A stretch of 64,000 nucleotides of DNA from Desulfovibrio aminophilus. Lineage in GTDB: Bacteria; Desulfobacterota; Desulfovibrionia; Desulfovibrionales; Desulfovibrionaceae. The notes beneath the pieces were generated by a model. The model was not told the origin of the DNA. It saw only the letters and a program-made list of their open reading frames with translations, and did not search any database. Positions 48,678 through 58,368 of the stretch are shown here, in pieces. The DNA lies in assembly GCF_023660105.1 (NCBI RefSeq), contig NZ_JAMHGA010000038.1, positions 238,794 through 302,793 of the forward strand, read 5' to 3'. Numbering within the stretch: position 1 is the stretch's first letter; each line of letters begins with the position of its first letter. The position numbers were made by a program, and so were the translations under genes.

Positions 48678-51600
48678 GTTTCTTCGCTGACGCCCCGCGT
48701 GGGGGGCGTCGGACGTGTGGCACGACGTGGTGCGGATGCGCACCCTGTTTCAATCCACGCCCCCGCGTGGGGGGCGTCTTCACCTACGTGGACCAGCGCA
48801 AGGTGTGCTCAAAGTTTCAATCCACGCCCCCGCGTGGGGGGCGTCGGGAGGGAGGGCGGAATGGACCAGCACGATCTCCTGTTTCAATCCACGCCCCCGC
48901 GTGGGGGGCGTCCGTCTTGTTTTTGCGGATTCTGCACGGGAACCATGAGTTTCAATCCACGCCCCCGCGTGGGGGGCGTCCCACCACGGCGGCGACAGGT
49001 ACGGGAGCGATAGCGTTTCAATCCACGCCCCCGCGTGGGGGGCGTCGGCAGGCGTCGGACGGAGGTTCGCTATCCGGCCCGTTTCAATCCACGCCCCCGC
49101 GTGGGGGGCGTCCTCATCATCCCCCAACGGTGGAGCGAGAACCGTGTTTCAATCCACGCCCCCGCGTGGGGGGCGTCATCCAGCCAAGAAACCAAAGGGG
49201 ACAATATGAATGTTTCAATCCACGCCCCCGCGTGGGGGGCGTCCCCTCTTGCCGTAGTGCTTGCAGAGCTTGCGCACGTTTCAATCCATGCCCCCGCGTG
49301 GGGGGCGTCTTCTCGGATAGGGGCAGGTCGCCGATGACCCCGCGTTTCAATCCACGCCCCCGCGTGGGGGGCGTCGACGCACTCCGAGTTGGGGAGGCCC
49401 GACGCCTGGTTTCAATCCACGCCCCCGCGTGGGGGGCGTCTTCGACCGGGAACCTGAACGTTGACCGTGGACTGTTTCAATCCACGCCCCCGCGTGGGGG
49501 GCGTCATCACTGAACTGTGCGAATGTGTCCTCTCCTGAGTGTTTCAATCCACGCCCCCGCGTGGGGGGCGTCACGTCCGCGGACCCCACCTCCGTGATCC
49601 ACGAGGGTTTCAATCCACGCCCCCGCGTGGGGGGCGTCCTCATCACCCTGGCCTCGGTCCTGCTCTACCTCCAGTTTCAATCCACGCCCCCGCGTGGGGG
49701 GCGTCCCTCGGCCTCGATCTGAACCTTCACCCCCGCGCGGTTTCAATCCACGCCCCCGCGTGGGGGGCGTCACCAGGGGGCACATCCACACCCGGCAGTT
49801 TCGGCGTGTTTCAATCCACGCCCCCGCGTGGGGGGCGTCCTGGGCGAAGTCCAGGGCTGCGGCAAGGCTGGCGTGGTTTCAATCCACGCCCCCGCGTGGG
49901 GGGCGTCCGTCACGCCCATCGAAAGGGCGCAGGATTACGCGTTTCAATCCACGCCCCCGCGTGGGGGGCGTCGCACCATCTACGCCGGGGCCGTGCTGCG
50001 CGACCTGTTTCAATCCACGCCCCCGCGTGGGGGGCGTCACGAGACCAAGCCTTCCTATTCCAAGGACCGCCACGTTTCAATCCACGCCCCCGCGTGGGGG
50101 GCGTCCTACTCCGCACACCTCACGCACAAACCCGTGCCCGGTTTCAATCCACGCCCCCGCGTGGGGGGCGTCCCCCCCCGGCAGGGAGTGCTGTGCCCCA
50201 CGTGCAGTTTCAATCCACGCCCCCGCGTGGGGGGCGTCCGCGGCCGTGGTCGCGGTCTGGGCCATGCTCCTGGTTTCAATCCACGCCCCCGCGTGGGGGG
50301 CGTCGCGAGTTGCACGGCTTGGTGTACGTCGGGCATACGTTTCAATCCACGCCCCCGCGTGGGGGGCGTCGTGGGATGTGGGCGTCCGGGTGGTGATCAC
50401 ACACGTTTCAATCCACGCCCCCGCGTGGGGGGCGTCCATCGCCCCCGACCGGACGCACTTCCACCACTTGGTTTCAATCCACGCCCCCGCGTGGGGGGCG
50501 TCCGCCTTGGTCCCATTGGGGTCAAGTCTCTGCTCGGTTTCAATCCACGCCCCCGCGTGGGGGGCGTCCCGTGGTCGGCGGACCCCGTTGCCACCTGATC
50601 AGGTTTCAATCCACGCCCCCGCGTGGGGGGCGTCTTTCGGACATGCTCATGCGCATCAGTGACACCGAGTTTCAATCCACGCCCCCGCGTGGGGGGCGTC
50701 ATGCCCGTGCGCGGCTCCATTCCAGCGCCTCAAGTTTCAATCCACGCCCCCGCGTGGGGGGCGTCCTGGCCCGTGGCCCCGGGGGCGTAGATGCCTGACG
50801 TTTCAATCCACGCCCCCGCGTGGGGGGCGTCTGCTGCCGGACGCCGAGCGCTGCGCCGAATGTCAGTTTCAATCCACGCCCCCGCGTGGGGGGCGTCCGC
50901 GTCGGATCAGGCACGGAGCGTACCACGGACCACACAGTTTCAATCCACGCCCCCGCGTGGGGGGCGTCATCGGCATACGCGGCCAATGCCCGGTCAGCAT
51001 CGAGTTTCAATCCACGCCCCCGCGTGGGGGGCGTCCCGGAGGCATGGGACCAGCCGAGCACGGTGACGGTGTTTCAATCCACGCCCCCGCGTGGGGGGCG
51101 TCATCCAGGCCATGAGGGCGAGGAGAAAAGCGGCGTGTTTCAATCCACGCCCCCGCGTGGGGGGCGTCCCAACATGCAGACGTCCTACATGGCCGGGCGC
51201 TGGTTTCAATCCACGCCCCCGCGTGGGGGGCGTCTGCTGGAGCGCGTGCGCGTGGAGCGCCGGAGCATGTTTCAATCCACGCCCCCGCGTGGGGGGCGTC
51301 TCATCCACCACGCCCGGTTCGTAGTTTTCAGCGATGTTTCAATCCACGCCCCCGCGTGGGGGGCGTCTCGGATTCGGGTTCATGCCTGACCACGATGTAA
51401 CGTTTCAATCCACGCCCCCGCGTGGGGGGCGTCGTACCACTTTGAACCAAAGGGGACAATATGAGCGTTTCAATCCACGCCCCCGCGTGGGGGGCGTCGT
51501 CGCGCTCGATGGTCATATGTCGTGGACCTCCGTGTTTCAATCCACGCCCCCGCGTGGGGGGCGTCGCATGACCGGCGCTGAACTGAACCGGCTCACCGAG

Positions 51601-53420
51601 TTTCAATCCACGCCCCCGCGTGGGGGGCGTCGTCGCGCATCATGAAGGAGGTCAACATGGACGCGTTTCAATCCACGCCCCCGCGTGGGGGGCGTCCGCC
51701 CGGGCCAGCTCTTCGCGGAAGACCGAGACGTTTCAATCCACGCCCCCGCGTGGGGGGCGTCCCTACAAGGCCTGCGAGGTGGCCTGGCTCGACCCCGTTT
51801 CAATCCACGCCCCCGCGTGGGGGGCGTCCGCATGCTCGCGGAGCAGCTTGATCAGATCGAATGGTTTCAATCCACGCCCCCGCGTGGGGGGCGTCCTCAT
51901 CCCCTACCGCTTCGGGCGGCTCAACGCCCGTTTCAATCCACGCCCCCGCGTGGGGGGCGTCCGGGCACGTCCGTGTAGCGGGTCACGCTGGCGGGTTTCA
52001 ATCCACGCCCCCGCGTGGGGGGCGTCGTCGCCAAAGCCAACATGCTTCGTCACTGCATTGTTTCAATCCACGCCCCCGCGTGGGGGGCGTCGCGGAGCGC
52101 GCGCATCCTGGCCCACGCTGTTTCCGTTTCAATCCACGCCCCCGCGTGGGGGGCGTCTTTCGGCCCCGGTGAGCCAGTTCAGGCTGGCGCGGTTTCAATC
52201 CACGCCCCCGCGTGGGGGGCGTCCGCATGGCCGCCCGCGTGGGCATGATGGCCGCCGAGTTTCAATCCACGCCCCCGCGTGGGGGGCGTCCTCCGCGTCC
52301 ACCGCCGCGCAGCGGGCCCGCTGGGTTTCAATCCACGCCCCCGCGTGGGGGGCGTCGAGGAGGGGGCGAAGGCGGAGGGGGTACTGCTCACGTTTCAATC
52401 CACGCCCCCGCGTGGGGGGCGTCATTTCCAAGGGCGGAGCTTGAGTTGTGCAAGATGGTTTCAATCCACGCCCCCGCGTGGGGGGCGTCTGCGGTCCAGG
52501 AAGTCGAAGGGCACGGCATGATGGTTTCAATCCACGCCCCCGCGTGGGGGGCGTCCCACAATGAGATATGACTCGGAGCCGGTGTTGGAGTTTCAATCCA
52601 CGCCCCCGCGTGGGGGGCGTCAAGTCGGCCTGGTGGACGCGCTGGGCCACGATGATGTTTCAATCCACGCCCCCGCGTGGGGGGCGTCACAGTGCTGCGG
52701 CAGATCGCGGCCGCAGGGCGCGGTTTCAATCCACGCCCCCGCGTGGGGGGCGTCTTAGCGTGTCTGCTCTCCACGCCGCAGCCCGTCACGTTTCAATCCA
52801 CGCCCCCGCGTGGGGGGCGTCGTGGAGGTCGGCGATGCCCCGGCTCTTGGGCCCGAGTTTCAATCCACGCCCCCGCGTGGGGGGCGTCCAAGTGACACAA
52901 CGTTTTACGTGCGGACTGATGGTTTCAATCCACGCCCCCGCGTGGGGGGCGTCGAATTGACGGGTAAGATAGCCACAGGAGAAGCGGGTTTCAATCCACG
53001 CCCCCGCGTGGGGGGCGTCCCCTCGTGCTCCAGGTCGATGACGTAGGAGTCCGGGTTTCAATCCACGCCCCCGCGTGGGGGGCGTCCACCGGCGGCCAGA
53101 GCAGCCCGGCGATCATGCCGAGTTTCAATCCACGCCCCCGCGTGGGGGGCGTCCGAGTTGGATCACAGGATGATGCTGGATGGGTTGTGTTTCAATCCAC
53201 GCCCCCGCGTGGGGGGCGTCAATGCGACCGGGGTGATCGTTGTTGATAAAGACCCGGTTTCAATCCACGCCCCCGCGTGGGGGGCGTCGGTGACGTTTCA
53301 GGATGAGAGCAACGACTACGAGGTTTCAATCCACGCCCCCGCGTGGGGGGCGTCCGGACCAAACACGGCCATCACCACCTACGACCCAGTTTCAATCCAC
53401 GCCCCCGCGTGGGGGGCGTC
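48678..53420 (-). CRISPR. Type I-C CRISPR array: 71 intact repeats plus one degenerate, 71 spacers
   Basis: Direct repeats of 32 bases; on the plus strand each begins GTTTCAATCCACGCC and ends GGGGGGCGTC, with a GC-rich palindrome. On the minus strand the repeat ends in ATTGAAAC, the usual type I-C crRNA handle, and the cas genes run the same way, so the array is transcribed leftward. I counted starts from 48747 to 53389, nearly all 65-68 bases apart (spacers 33-36). One spacer is 39 bases (50898-50936). The repeat at 49278 has one C-to-T change. The outermost copy (48678-48710) is altered in its handle half and marks the old, leader-distal end. Open frames crossing the array are artefacts of the repeats. 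Confidence 0.98.
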
Positions 53421-53602
53421 TGTGCCTGTTTTTTCCCTCGGCACGCCAGGGTTTCCGGCCTGTTTCGCGCGAACCGCGCCCGGAAGGGTCGCGCGGCCTC
53501 CGGCCAGAATCGAGGCTTCCCATTCATCCTATTGAATTGTCAAGGAACTCCTCGAACGCGAACCTCCCGGGATTTCCCCGTGTGCTTGAGGTTCGCGCGG
53601 CC
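53421..53602 (-). promoter_or_regulatory. CRISPR leader
   Basis: 182 bases between the newest repeat and the cas2 stop codon. It has no gene. A minus-strand TTGACA stands at 53538-53543, followed by an A/T-rich stretch, and a run of six T (plus strand) lies close to the first repeat. This is where the array promoter and the site guiding new spacer insertion should be. Confidence 0.75.
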
Positions 53603-53893
53603 TCAAATCACCAGCGGCCCCTCCAGGTCCAGAGCCGGTTTCGCCCCCACGTGCTCCACCCGCCTCTGCCAGTTGGAGCCCAGGAAATAAAACCGCAAGC
53701 TGTCTTCCTCGGAATTCATTTCCCGCAGCAGGCGCGCCCGCAATTTGGTCCACTGGGCCGGGTCCACGATGCATTCGAACACGGAATACTGCACCCGCTG
53801 CCCATAGTCCCGACACGCCTTGGCGATGCGCCGCAGCCGTCTCCGGCCGTCCCCATCCTCGGTCTTCACGTCGTAGCTCACCAGCACGAACAT
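53603..53893 (-). CDS. cas2: CRISPR-associated endonuclease Cas2
   Basis: A 96-residue protein with a ferredoxin-like fold. The strand MFVLVSYDVK holds the conserved Asp8, and QRVQYSVFECIVD is the second family signature. It forms the core dimer of the Cas1-Cas2 integrase that inserts new spacers next to the leader. It is the last cas gene, nine bases after cas1 and directly before the leader. The C-terminus (EGPLVI) is the short type I-C form. Confidence 0.97.
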   Translation of the reverse strand: MFVLVSYDVKTEDGDGRRRLRRIAKACRDYGQRVQYSVFECIVDPAQWTKLRARLLREMNSEEDSLRFYFLGSNWQRRVEHVGAKPALDLEGPLVI

Positions 53894-53902
53894 CCCGGCC
53901 TC

Positions 53903-54934
53903 CTAGCGCCACAGGAACGGCGGATAGCCGTCCAGGTCGCCGCGCAGCCAGCGCGCGAACAACAAGGCCTGGAGATACGGCATGAGTCCCAGCGGGGCCT
54001 TCTCGTCCAGGAACGGGTGCCGCATCTCCTCCTGCTTGCGTTTCTGATAGGCCACCAGCACGGCCTTGCGGGTGTCGTCGTCCATGCGCACCGCGCCGTT
54101 CTCCTCCACGCGGAATCCCCGGGCCTGAACCTGCCCCAGGTTGACCAGCGACAGGGCCAGACGGTCGGCCAGCACGGGCCGGAACTCCTCCATGAGGTCC
54201 AACGCCAGGCCGGGCCGCCCCGGCCGGTCGCGATGCAGGAATCCCACGGCCGGGTCCAGGCCCACGGACTCCAGGGCGGAGCGCACGTCGTGGGCCAGCA
54301 GCACATAGAAAAAGGACAGCAGACAATTGATGCGGTCCAGCGGCGGGCGACGGCTGCGGCCGCTGAAGCGGAACTCCTCCTTCTGGTTGGTGAGCAGATG
54401 GTCGAAGACCTCGAAATAGGCGTTGCCCGCCTCGCCCTCGATGCCCCGCAGCACGTCCAAGGGCAGGCCGGGGTCCAGACGGCGGCCGCAGTCCGTCAGT
54501 CGTTCCGCCGCGCCGCGCAAGGCTCCGGCGTTCACCTTGTCCTCGTGGTCGCGCGCGGTGCGCAGGAGCACGGCCCGGCAGTTGGCGATCTTGCCCGTGA
54601 GCAGGCACCGCGCCGCGGCCGCCGAGGCCGCGGGGTCGTCGGCCCGGCGGTACTGCTCCCGTCGCAGGAGCACGTTGCCCGAAACCGGCCCCTGCACCCG
54701 GGCCAGGAATCGGCCGCGCTCGGTGAGGAAACTCACGCCCACGCCGTTCTCCGCGCAATGCCCCAGCAGGAACGGGCTGCACGAAACCTGGCCGAAACAG
54801 ACGATGCCGCCGAGACCGTGGATGGGCAGGCGCAAGCGGTCCTCGCCCTCCACCCGCACGAGCACGCATTCGCCGTCCTTGGCCAGATAGGCCCCCTGGG
54901 TGGTCACGTAGAGCGTGTTGAGATAGTGCTTCAT
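53903..54934 (-). CDS. cas1: CRISPR-associated integrase Cas1
   Basis: A 343-residue protein. The N-terminal strand domain (MKHYLNTLYVTTQGAYLAKD) is followed by the catalytic helical domain with the metal ligands in GIEGEAGNAYFEVF (Glu), GFLHRDRPGRPGLALDLMEE cut at the second acidic site (His, then Asp/Glu before FRP). It inserts prespacers with Cas2. The ATG at 54934 overlaps the cas4 stop codon, so the two are coupled. High GC and codon use match the host chromosome and cas4, unlike the cas7-cas3 block upstream. Confidence 0.97.
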   Translation of the reverse strand: MKHYLNTLYVTTQGAYLAKDGECVLVRVEGEDRLRLPIHGLGGIVCFGQVSCSPFLLGHCAENGVGVSFLTERGRFLARVQGPVSGNVLLRREQYRRADDPAASAAAARCLLTGKIANCRAVLLRTARDHEDKVNAGALRGAAERLTDCGRRLDPGLPLDVLRGIEGEAGNAYFEVFDHLLTNQKEEFRFSGRSRRPPLDRINCLLSFFYVLLAHDVRSALESVGLDPAVGFLHRDRPGRPGLALDLMEEFRPVLADRLALSLVNLGQVQARGFRVEENGAVRMDDDTRKAVLVAYQKRKQEEMRHPFLDEKAPLGLMPYLQALLFARWLRGDLDGYPPFLWR

Positions 54935-55539
54935 TCGTCGAACGCCTTGCGCAGATAGGGTTCCACCGGGCGGCGCGCGCCCGGCAGGCACACGGACGCC
55001 AGGGAGCAGTTCCGACACCGGCCCGAGGGCTCGGGAGACGGCGTGCGGCCGGATTCCACCAGTTCGTGCAGTCGTGCGGCCGTCTCCTCCGTGCGCCGCC
55101 GCAGGTCCGCGTCAAAAAACACGTCCTCCCGGCGGCGGGTCTTGCCGTAGAACAAGGCCCCCCGCTCCACCGTCCTGCCGGTCATCTCCTCAAGGCAAAG
55201 AGCCTGAGCGCAGAGCTGCACCCGGTCCCAGTCCTCCTCCTTGGCCCGGCCGCGCTTGTGCTCCACAGGGAAGGGCGCGCCGTCGGCCTCGAACTCCACC
55301 ACGTCGGCCTGGCCCGAGAGCCCCAGCCGCAGGGAGCGCAGGGGCAGGCCGGAGACGATCCTCCGGCCGCCCCTGGTTTCGCTTCCCGCCTCGTGGACCT
55401 TCTCGTGGGCGACCCGGCCCTCGGCCGTGAAACGGTTCTCCTCCCACTGCCGCTCCACATGGATGAGCGCGCACTGGCGCGGGCAGAAGAGCAGATGCTG
55501 CAAGGCCGAAAGGGGCAACAGGCCGTCCTCGGGGTACAT
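54931..55539 (-). CDS. cas4: CRISPR-associated exonuclease Cas4
   Basis: A 202-residue RecB-like nuclease. The N-terminal cluster cysteine is in LLFCPRQCALIH, the C-terminal ones in CRNCSLASVC (C-x2-C-x5-C), together holding a [4Fe-4S] cluster. The nuclease core has VVEFEADGAPFPVEHKRG (D, then E-x-K). Cas4 trims prespacers and fixes PAM choice and orientation for Cas1-Cas2 in type I-C. It begins five bases after the cas7 stop. It is GC-rich like cas1 and cas2, so the composition boundary falls between cas4 and cas7. Confidence 0.95.
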   Translation of the reverse strand: MYPEDGLLPLSALQHLLFCPRQCALIHVERQWEENRFTAEGRVAHEKVHEAGSETRGGRRIVSGLPLRSLRLGLSGQADVVEFEADGAPFPVEHKRGRAKEEDWDRVQLCAQALCLEEMTGRTVERGALFYGKTRRREDVFFDADLRRRTEETAARLHELVESGRTPSPEPSGRCRNCSLASVCLPGARRPVEPYLRKAFDE

Positions 55540-55543
55540 GGGG

Positions 55544-56386
55544 CTAAAACCCGTCGATCTCCTCCGGGACTAGGCCGGGCAGATTCGCCAGCGCGTAACT
55601 GCCGTCGGCGTTCACCACGAGGCTGTGATGGACTTTGAACGAAGAATGCTGGCCCACCTTGCTGTCGTGCCGCCACCAGATGACCTTGGACACTGCCATG
55701 CTACCTTCCGGTCTGGCGGAGGAAGCATCGTTCTCGAACAACTTCGGCAGAATGCGCTTGAGGATCTCGGCATCGGAGTCGGAAAAGCCCGTCCGCTCCG
55801 CCAGCTGGGGGTTCATGCTGCCGAAGGCCACGTAAACGCCCTTGTCCACCCGGTGCTTCATGCCCATGGTGTCCGCGCCGCGCTTGGTGCCGTCGCCCTC
55901 GCCACTCACGCTTTTGGTGATCTGCATGCTGGAGACGCTGACGGGCTCGACGCTGACCGCAGCCTGCAAGGTGACCGGCCCGCGGATGGGAATGGAGACG
56001 CCGTCGCCGTCCTCCTCGCCGCCCTTCTTCTTTTTTCCACTAAAGGCGAACAGCTGGCCGAAGGCCCGCACGTCGAACCATTTCGCGCAGGCGGCTTTGG
56101 CCGTTTTGTCCCTGTCCGTCCACTGCTCTTTGCTCAGTCCGGCCTCGGCGCGTTCGCGCAGGCTGTTCATGCCGTCGGTCTTGCGATCATCAGACTGGAC
56201 AAAAATGGATTCACCCTGCTCTTGCAGCCTGTCGCGCAGCTTGCGCTTCAGGCAGACGTCGGAAATCTCGCCGAAGCCGTCATAGTCCGTGCGCGGGCGA
56301 TTGAGGTTGAGGGGATCGCCGTTGGGGTTGGCTCGCAGGACCGTAATGATGACGGCGAAGTCGATCTTGTTCTGGAGGTTGCTCAT
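55544..56386 (-). CDS. cas7: Type I-C Cascade backbone protein Cas7 (Csd2)
   Basis: A 280-residue RNA-binding backbone subunit. It has the Csd2/Csh2 start FAVIITVLRANPNGDPLNLN with the characteristic P-N-G-D, RTDYDGFGEISDVCLKRKLR, and the central ARWFDVRAFGQLFAF-like segment (here KWFDVRAFGQLFAFSG), followed by IRGPVTLQAAVSVEPV. Several copies coat the crRNA guide. The start overlaps the cas8c stop (TAATG). GC content is lower than in cas4, part of the probable imported block. Confidence 0.96.
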   Translation of the reverse strand: MSNLQNKIDFAVIITVLRANPNGDPLNLNRPRTDYDGFGEISDVCLKRKLRDRLQEQGESIFVQSDDRKTDGMNSLRERAEAGLSKEQWTDRDKTAKAACAKWFDVRAFGQLFAFSGKKKKGGEEDGDGVSIPIRGPVTLQAAVSVEPVSVSSMQITKSVSGEGDGTKRGADTMGMKHRVDKGVYVAFGSMNPQLAERTGFSDSDAEILKRILPKLFENDASSARPEGSMAVSKVIWWRHDSKVGQHSSFKVHHSLVVNADGSYALANLPGLVPEEIDGF

Positions 56387-58368
56387 TACTCTTCTCCTTC
56401 AGTTTCAGCTGCGTTGCTCCTGTCCTTCTTCCAAATCTGTCGCTGGCAGTGGTAGCCCAGCAGGAATTCCCCGGTCAGACGGTGCTCGGACTGAAAGTCC
56501 TCTCCCTGAAAAAGGCAAAGCACCTCGTCGAGCAGCGTGCGCATGTTGTGCAGAAATCCTCCCCTGCTGGCCTGCAATCGTTGCATGTATGGCTGCAGGG
56601 CCATTTCAATGGTGCGCCACGTGGAGCAGGGATGATCGGCGAAGCGCTGCATGAGCCGCGCCGCCGTGGTCGGCCGGTCCTCCCCGGCCACACGCAGGGC
56701 AACCTCCTCAATGTGTTCCGCAACGGCCAGAAGCCGCCCGTACAGGTAATCGCGTGATGTGCGCTCAGGTTCCAGGGCCATGTCGTAAGTCCTCCGTTGT
56801 TCAGCCTTTGCGTGTCTCGCGTGGCGTCCCTTGTACATGGCGCAGGCAACGCCCAGCGCCTGTTCCCATTCCCACTGCTCCTTGTCCTTGAAGCCCGGCC
56901 GGTTGGCCGCTCGGCGCACACAGCTCTCGACCAGATCGGCCGGCGGCTCCCGACCGTCCACAATGCAGGGGACAAGGCGCTCCACCGTTGCCCGTTTGAG
57001 CTTGGCGTCCAGCCTGAGTCCGTAGGCCGCCTCGGCGATGTTCCTGGGCGTGGGCGCGCAGGCGCGCCACGGGGCGACCGGTGCTCCCTTTTTCTTGCCC
57101 TTCCCCTTCTGCTTGGCGGAAACGCGCTGCGGCCAGGCCATGTCCGCGTGCCATTTTTTCAGCCGTTCAAGAAACTCCGACCCGAGAAGCTCCCGGTAGT
57201 AGATGATGCTCATGCGGCCTGGCGTGGCGGAATCCAAGCCCATGACCACGATGCATTCCGTGGGGTCGAACGTGGCCGCGTAGCCCGCGATGTACTTGTT
57301 CAGCCGCAGCGCGAAGCTCTGGCCCGCGTCTCGCGTGTGATCGGGTCCGGCCTGCGCGTCGCCCTGGCCCATATCGATGGGTTCGTCCAGCCAGTCGTGG
57401 GAATCCTCAATGGGAGGAGGCGTGGGCTTGCCGGATACCGCCCAACTGACGAAGACCTGCGTATCGTTGCGATACCCCTGCCGGGCGATGAGCCAGCGCA
57501 GGGCGCTGTGCGCCTTTTGGCTGACCTCGTAGCCCACGCCGCAGGCCTGCGTTCCGTCGGTGAAGCGCCCGCGAAAGGTGAAGCCCGAGGAGTCGTCGGA
57601 GGAGATGAGCTTGGCCTTGTCGCCGGCGTGGCGGAGTTTCGCCGGGTGCAGACTGCTCAGGGCGACGACATCCCCGTTCACCATGCACAGTCCCTTGGTT
57701 TCGATGGTTGCGGGGTAGTAGGCCGACCAATTGTCCAGAAGGCTCTGGTCCTCCCACACGCCGGAGGCTAGGTCGCCTGGGATTTCCACGCGCCAGCGCA
57801 CGACGGCCTTGTCCGCGGGCTGCCCCGCCGGGAGCACGGCCCAAATCGGACACTCCGCCGTCTCGGACGTTTTCGACGAGGCGATCTTCCCGCCCACGTC
57901 GAGCGGGAGCACGTGTTGCCGCACCAGATCCGCGATCACCGTGCCGCCTTCGAGGTACTTGAGAATCCGCACGGTCTTGGGGTGCGGTGACGCCGCAACC
58001 CACTTGCGCAACTGTTCCATGTAGTCCTTGTGCGGTTGGTCATCCTCTTTGGCGAAGCCGCTGGTGACCACGCCGCCGTATTTGCGGAAGTCCGCCGCGA
58101 GATATTGCAAACCGTCGCAGAGCGGATGGGGAACAGGTTTCTTCCCACTGCGCGTGGCCGACGCCTCGGTGCAGGGGATAACCGTCGTGGCGTCGGTCTT
58201 GTCGATGATGCTCGCGCGGGAGCATTGCCCCACAGTGTCGAGGACGATTTCGATGTGCGCCCGCGCGGTGCTGTGGCTTTCCGGGACGCACGTCCCCGTC
58301 TCCCCCTCGGTCACAGGGAGGCAGGAGAGCGGCTTGTGCGTTTCATAGAGCGTCTGCATCCAACTCAC
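56386..58368 (-). CDS. cas8c: Type I-C large subunit Cas8c (Csd1)
   Basis: A 660-residue large subunit that recognises the PAM and recruits Cas3. Csd1 signatures are visible: SHSTARAHIEIVLDTVGQCS is off-family near the start, but RFTDGTQACGVGYEVSQKAH, ALRWLIARQGYRNDTQVFVS and GLDSATPGRMSIIYYRELLG are typical. It is longer than the common 570-600 residues. The C-terminal helical part likely also yields the small subunit Cas11c from an internal start, as shown in other I-C systems. It is coupled with cas5c (four-base overlap) and cas7. Confidence 0.94.
   Translation of the reverse strand: MSWMQTLYETHKPLSCLPVTEGETGTCVPESHSTARAHIEIVLDTVGQCSRASIIDKTDATTVIPCTEASATRSGKKPVPHPLCDGLQYLAADFRKYGGVVTSGFAKEDDQPHKDYMEQLRKWVAASPHPKTVRILKYLEGGTVIADLVRQHVLPLDVGGKIASSKTSETAECPIWAVLPAGQPADKAVVRWRVEIPGDLASGVWEDQSLLDNWSAYYPATIETKGLCMVNGDVVALSSLHPAKLRHAGDKAKLISSDDSSGFTFRGRFTDGTQACGVGYEVSQKAHSALRWLIARQGYRNDTQVFVSWAVSGKPTPPPIEDSHDWLDEPIDMGQGDAQAGPDHTRDAGQSFALRLNKYIAGYAATFDPTECIVVMGLDSATPGRMSIIYYRELLGSEFLERLKKWHADMAWPQRVSAKQKGKGKKKGAPVAPWRACAPTPRNIAEAAYGLRLDAKLKRATVERLVPCIVDGREPPADLVESCVRRAANRPGFKDKEQWEWEQALGVACAMYKGRHARHAKAEQRRTYDMALEPERTSRDYLYGRLLAVAEHIEEVALRVAGEDRPTTAARLMQRFADHPCSTWRTIEMALQPYMQRLQASRGGFLHNMRTLLDEVLCLFQGEDFQSEHRLTGEFLLGYHCQRQIWKKDRSNAAETEGEE

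Noticed and set aside
48715..53535. Several long open reading frames of repeated 'FQSTPPRGGR' or 'APAWGAS' type, in all frames of the array
   Set aside because: They are translations of the CRISPR repeat, whose 32 bases plus spacers often keep frames open. They have no ribosome binding sites, and the repeat-spacer structure explains them fully.
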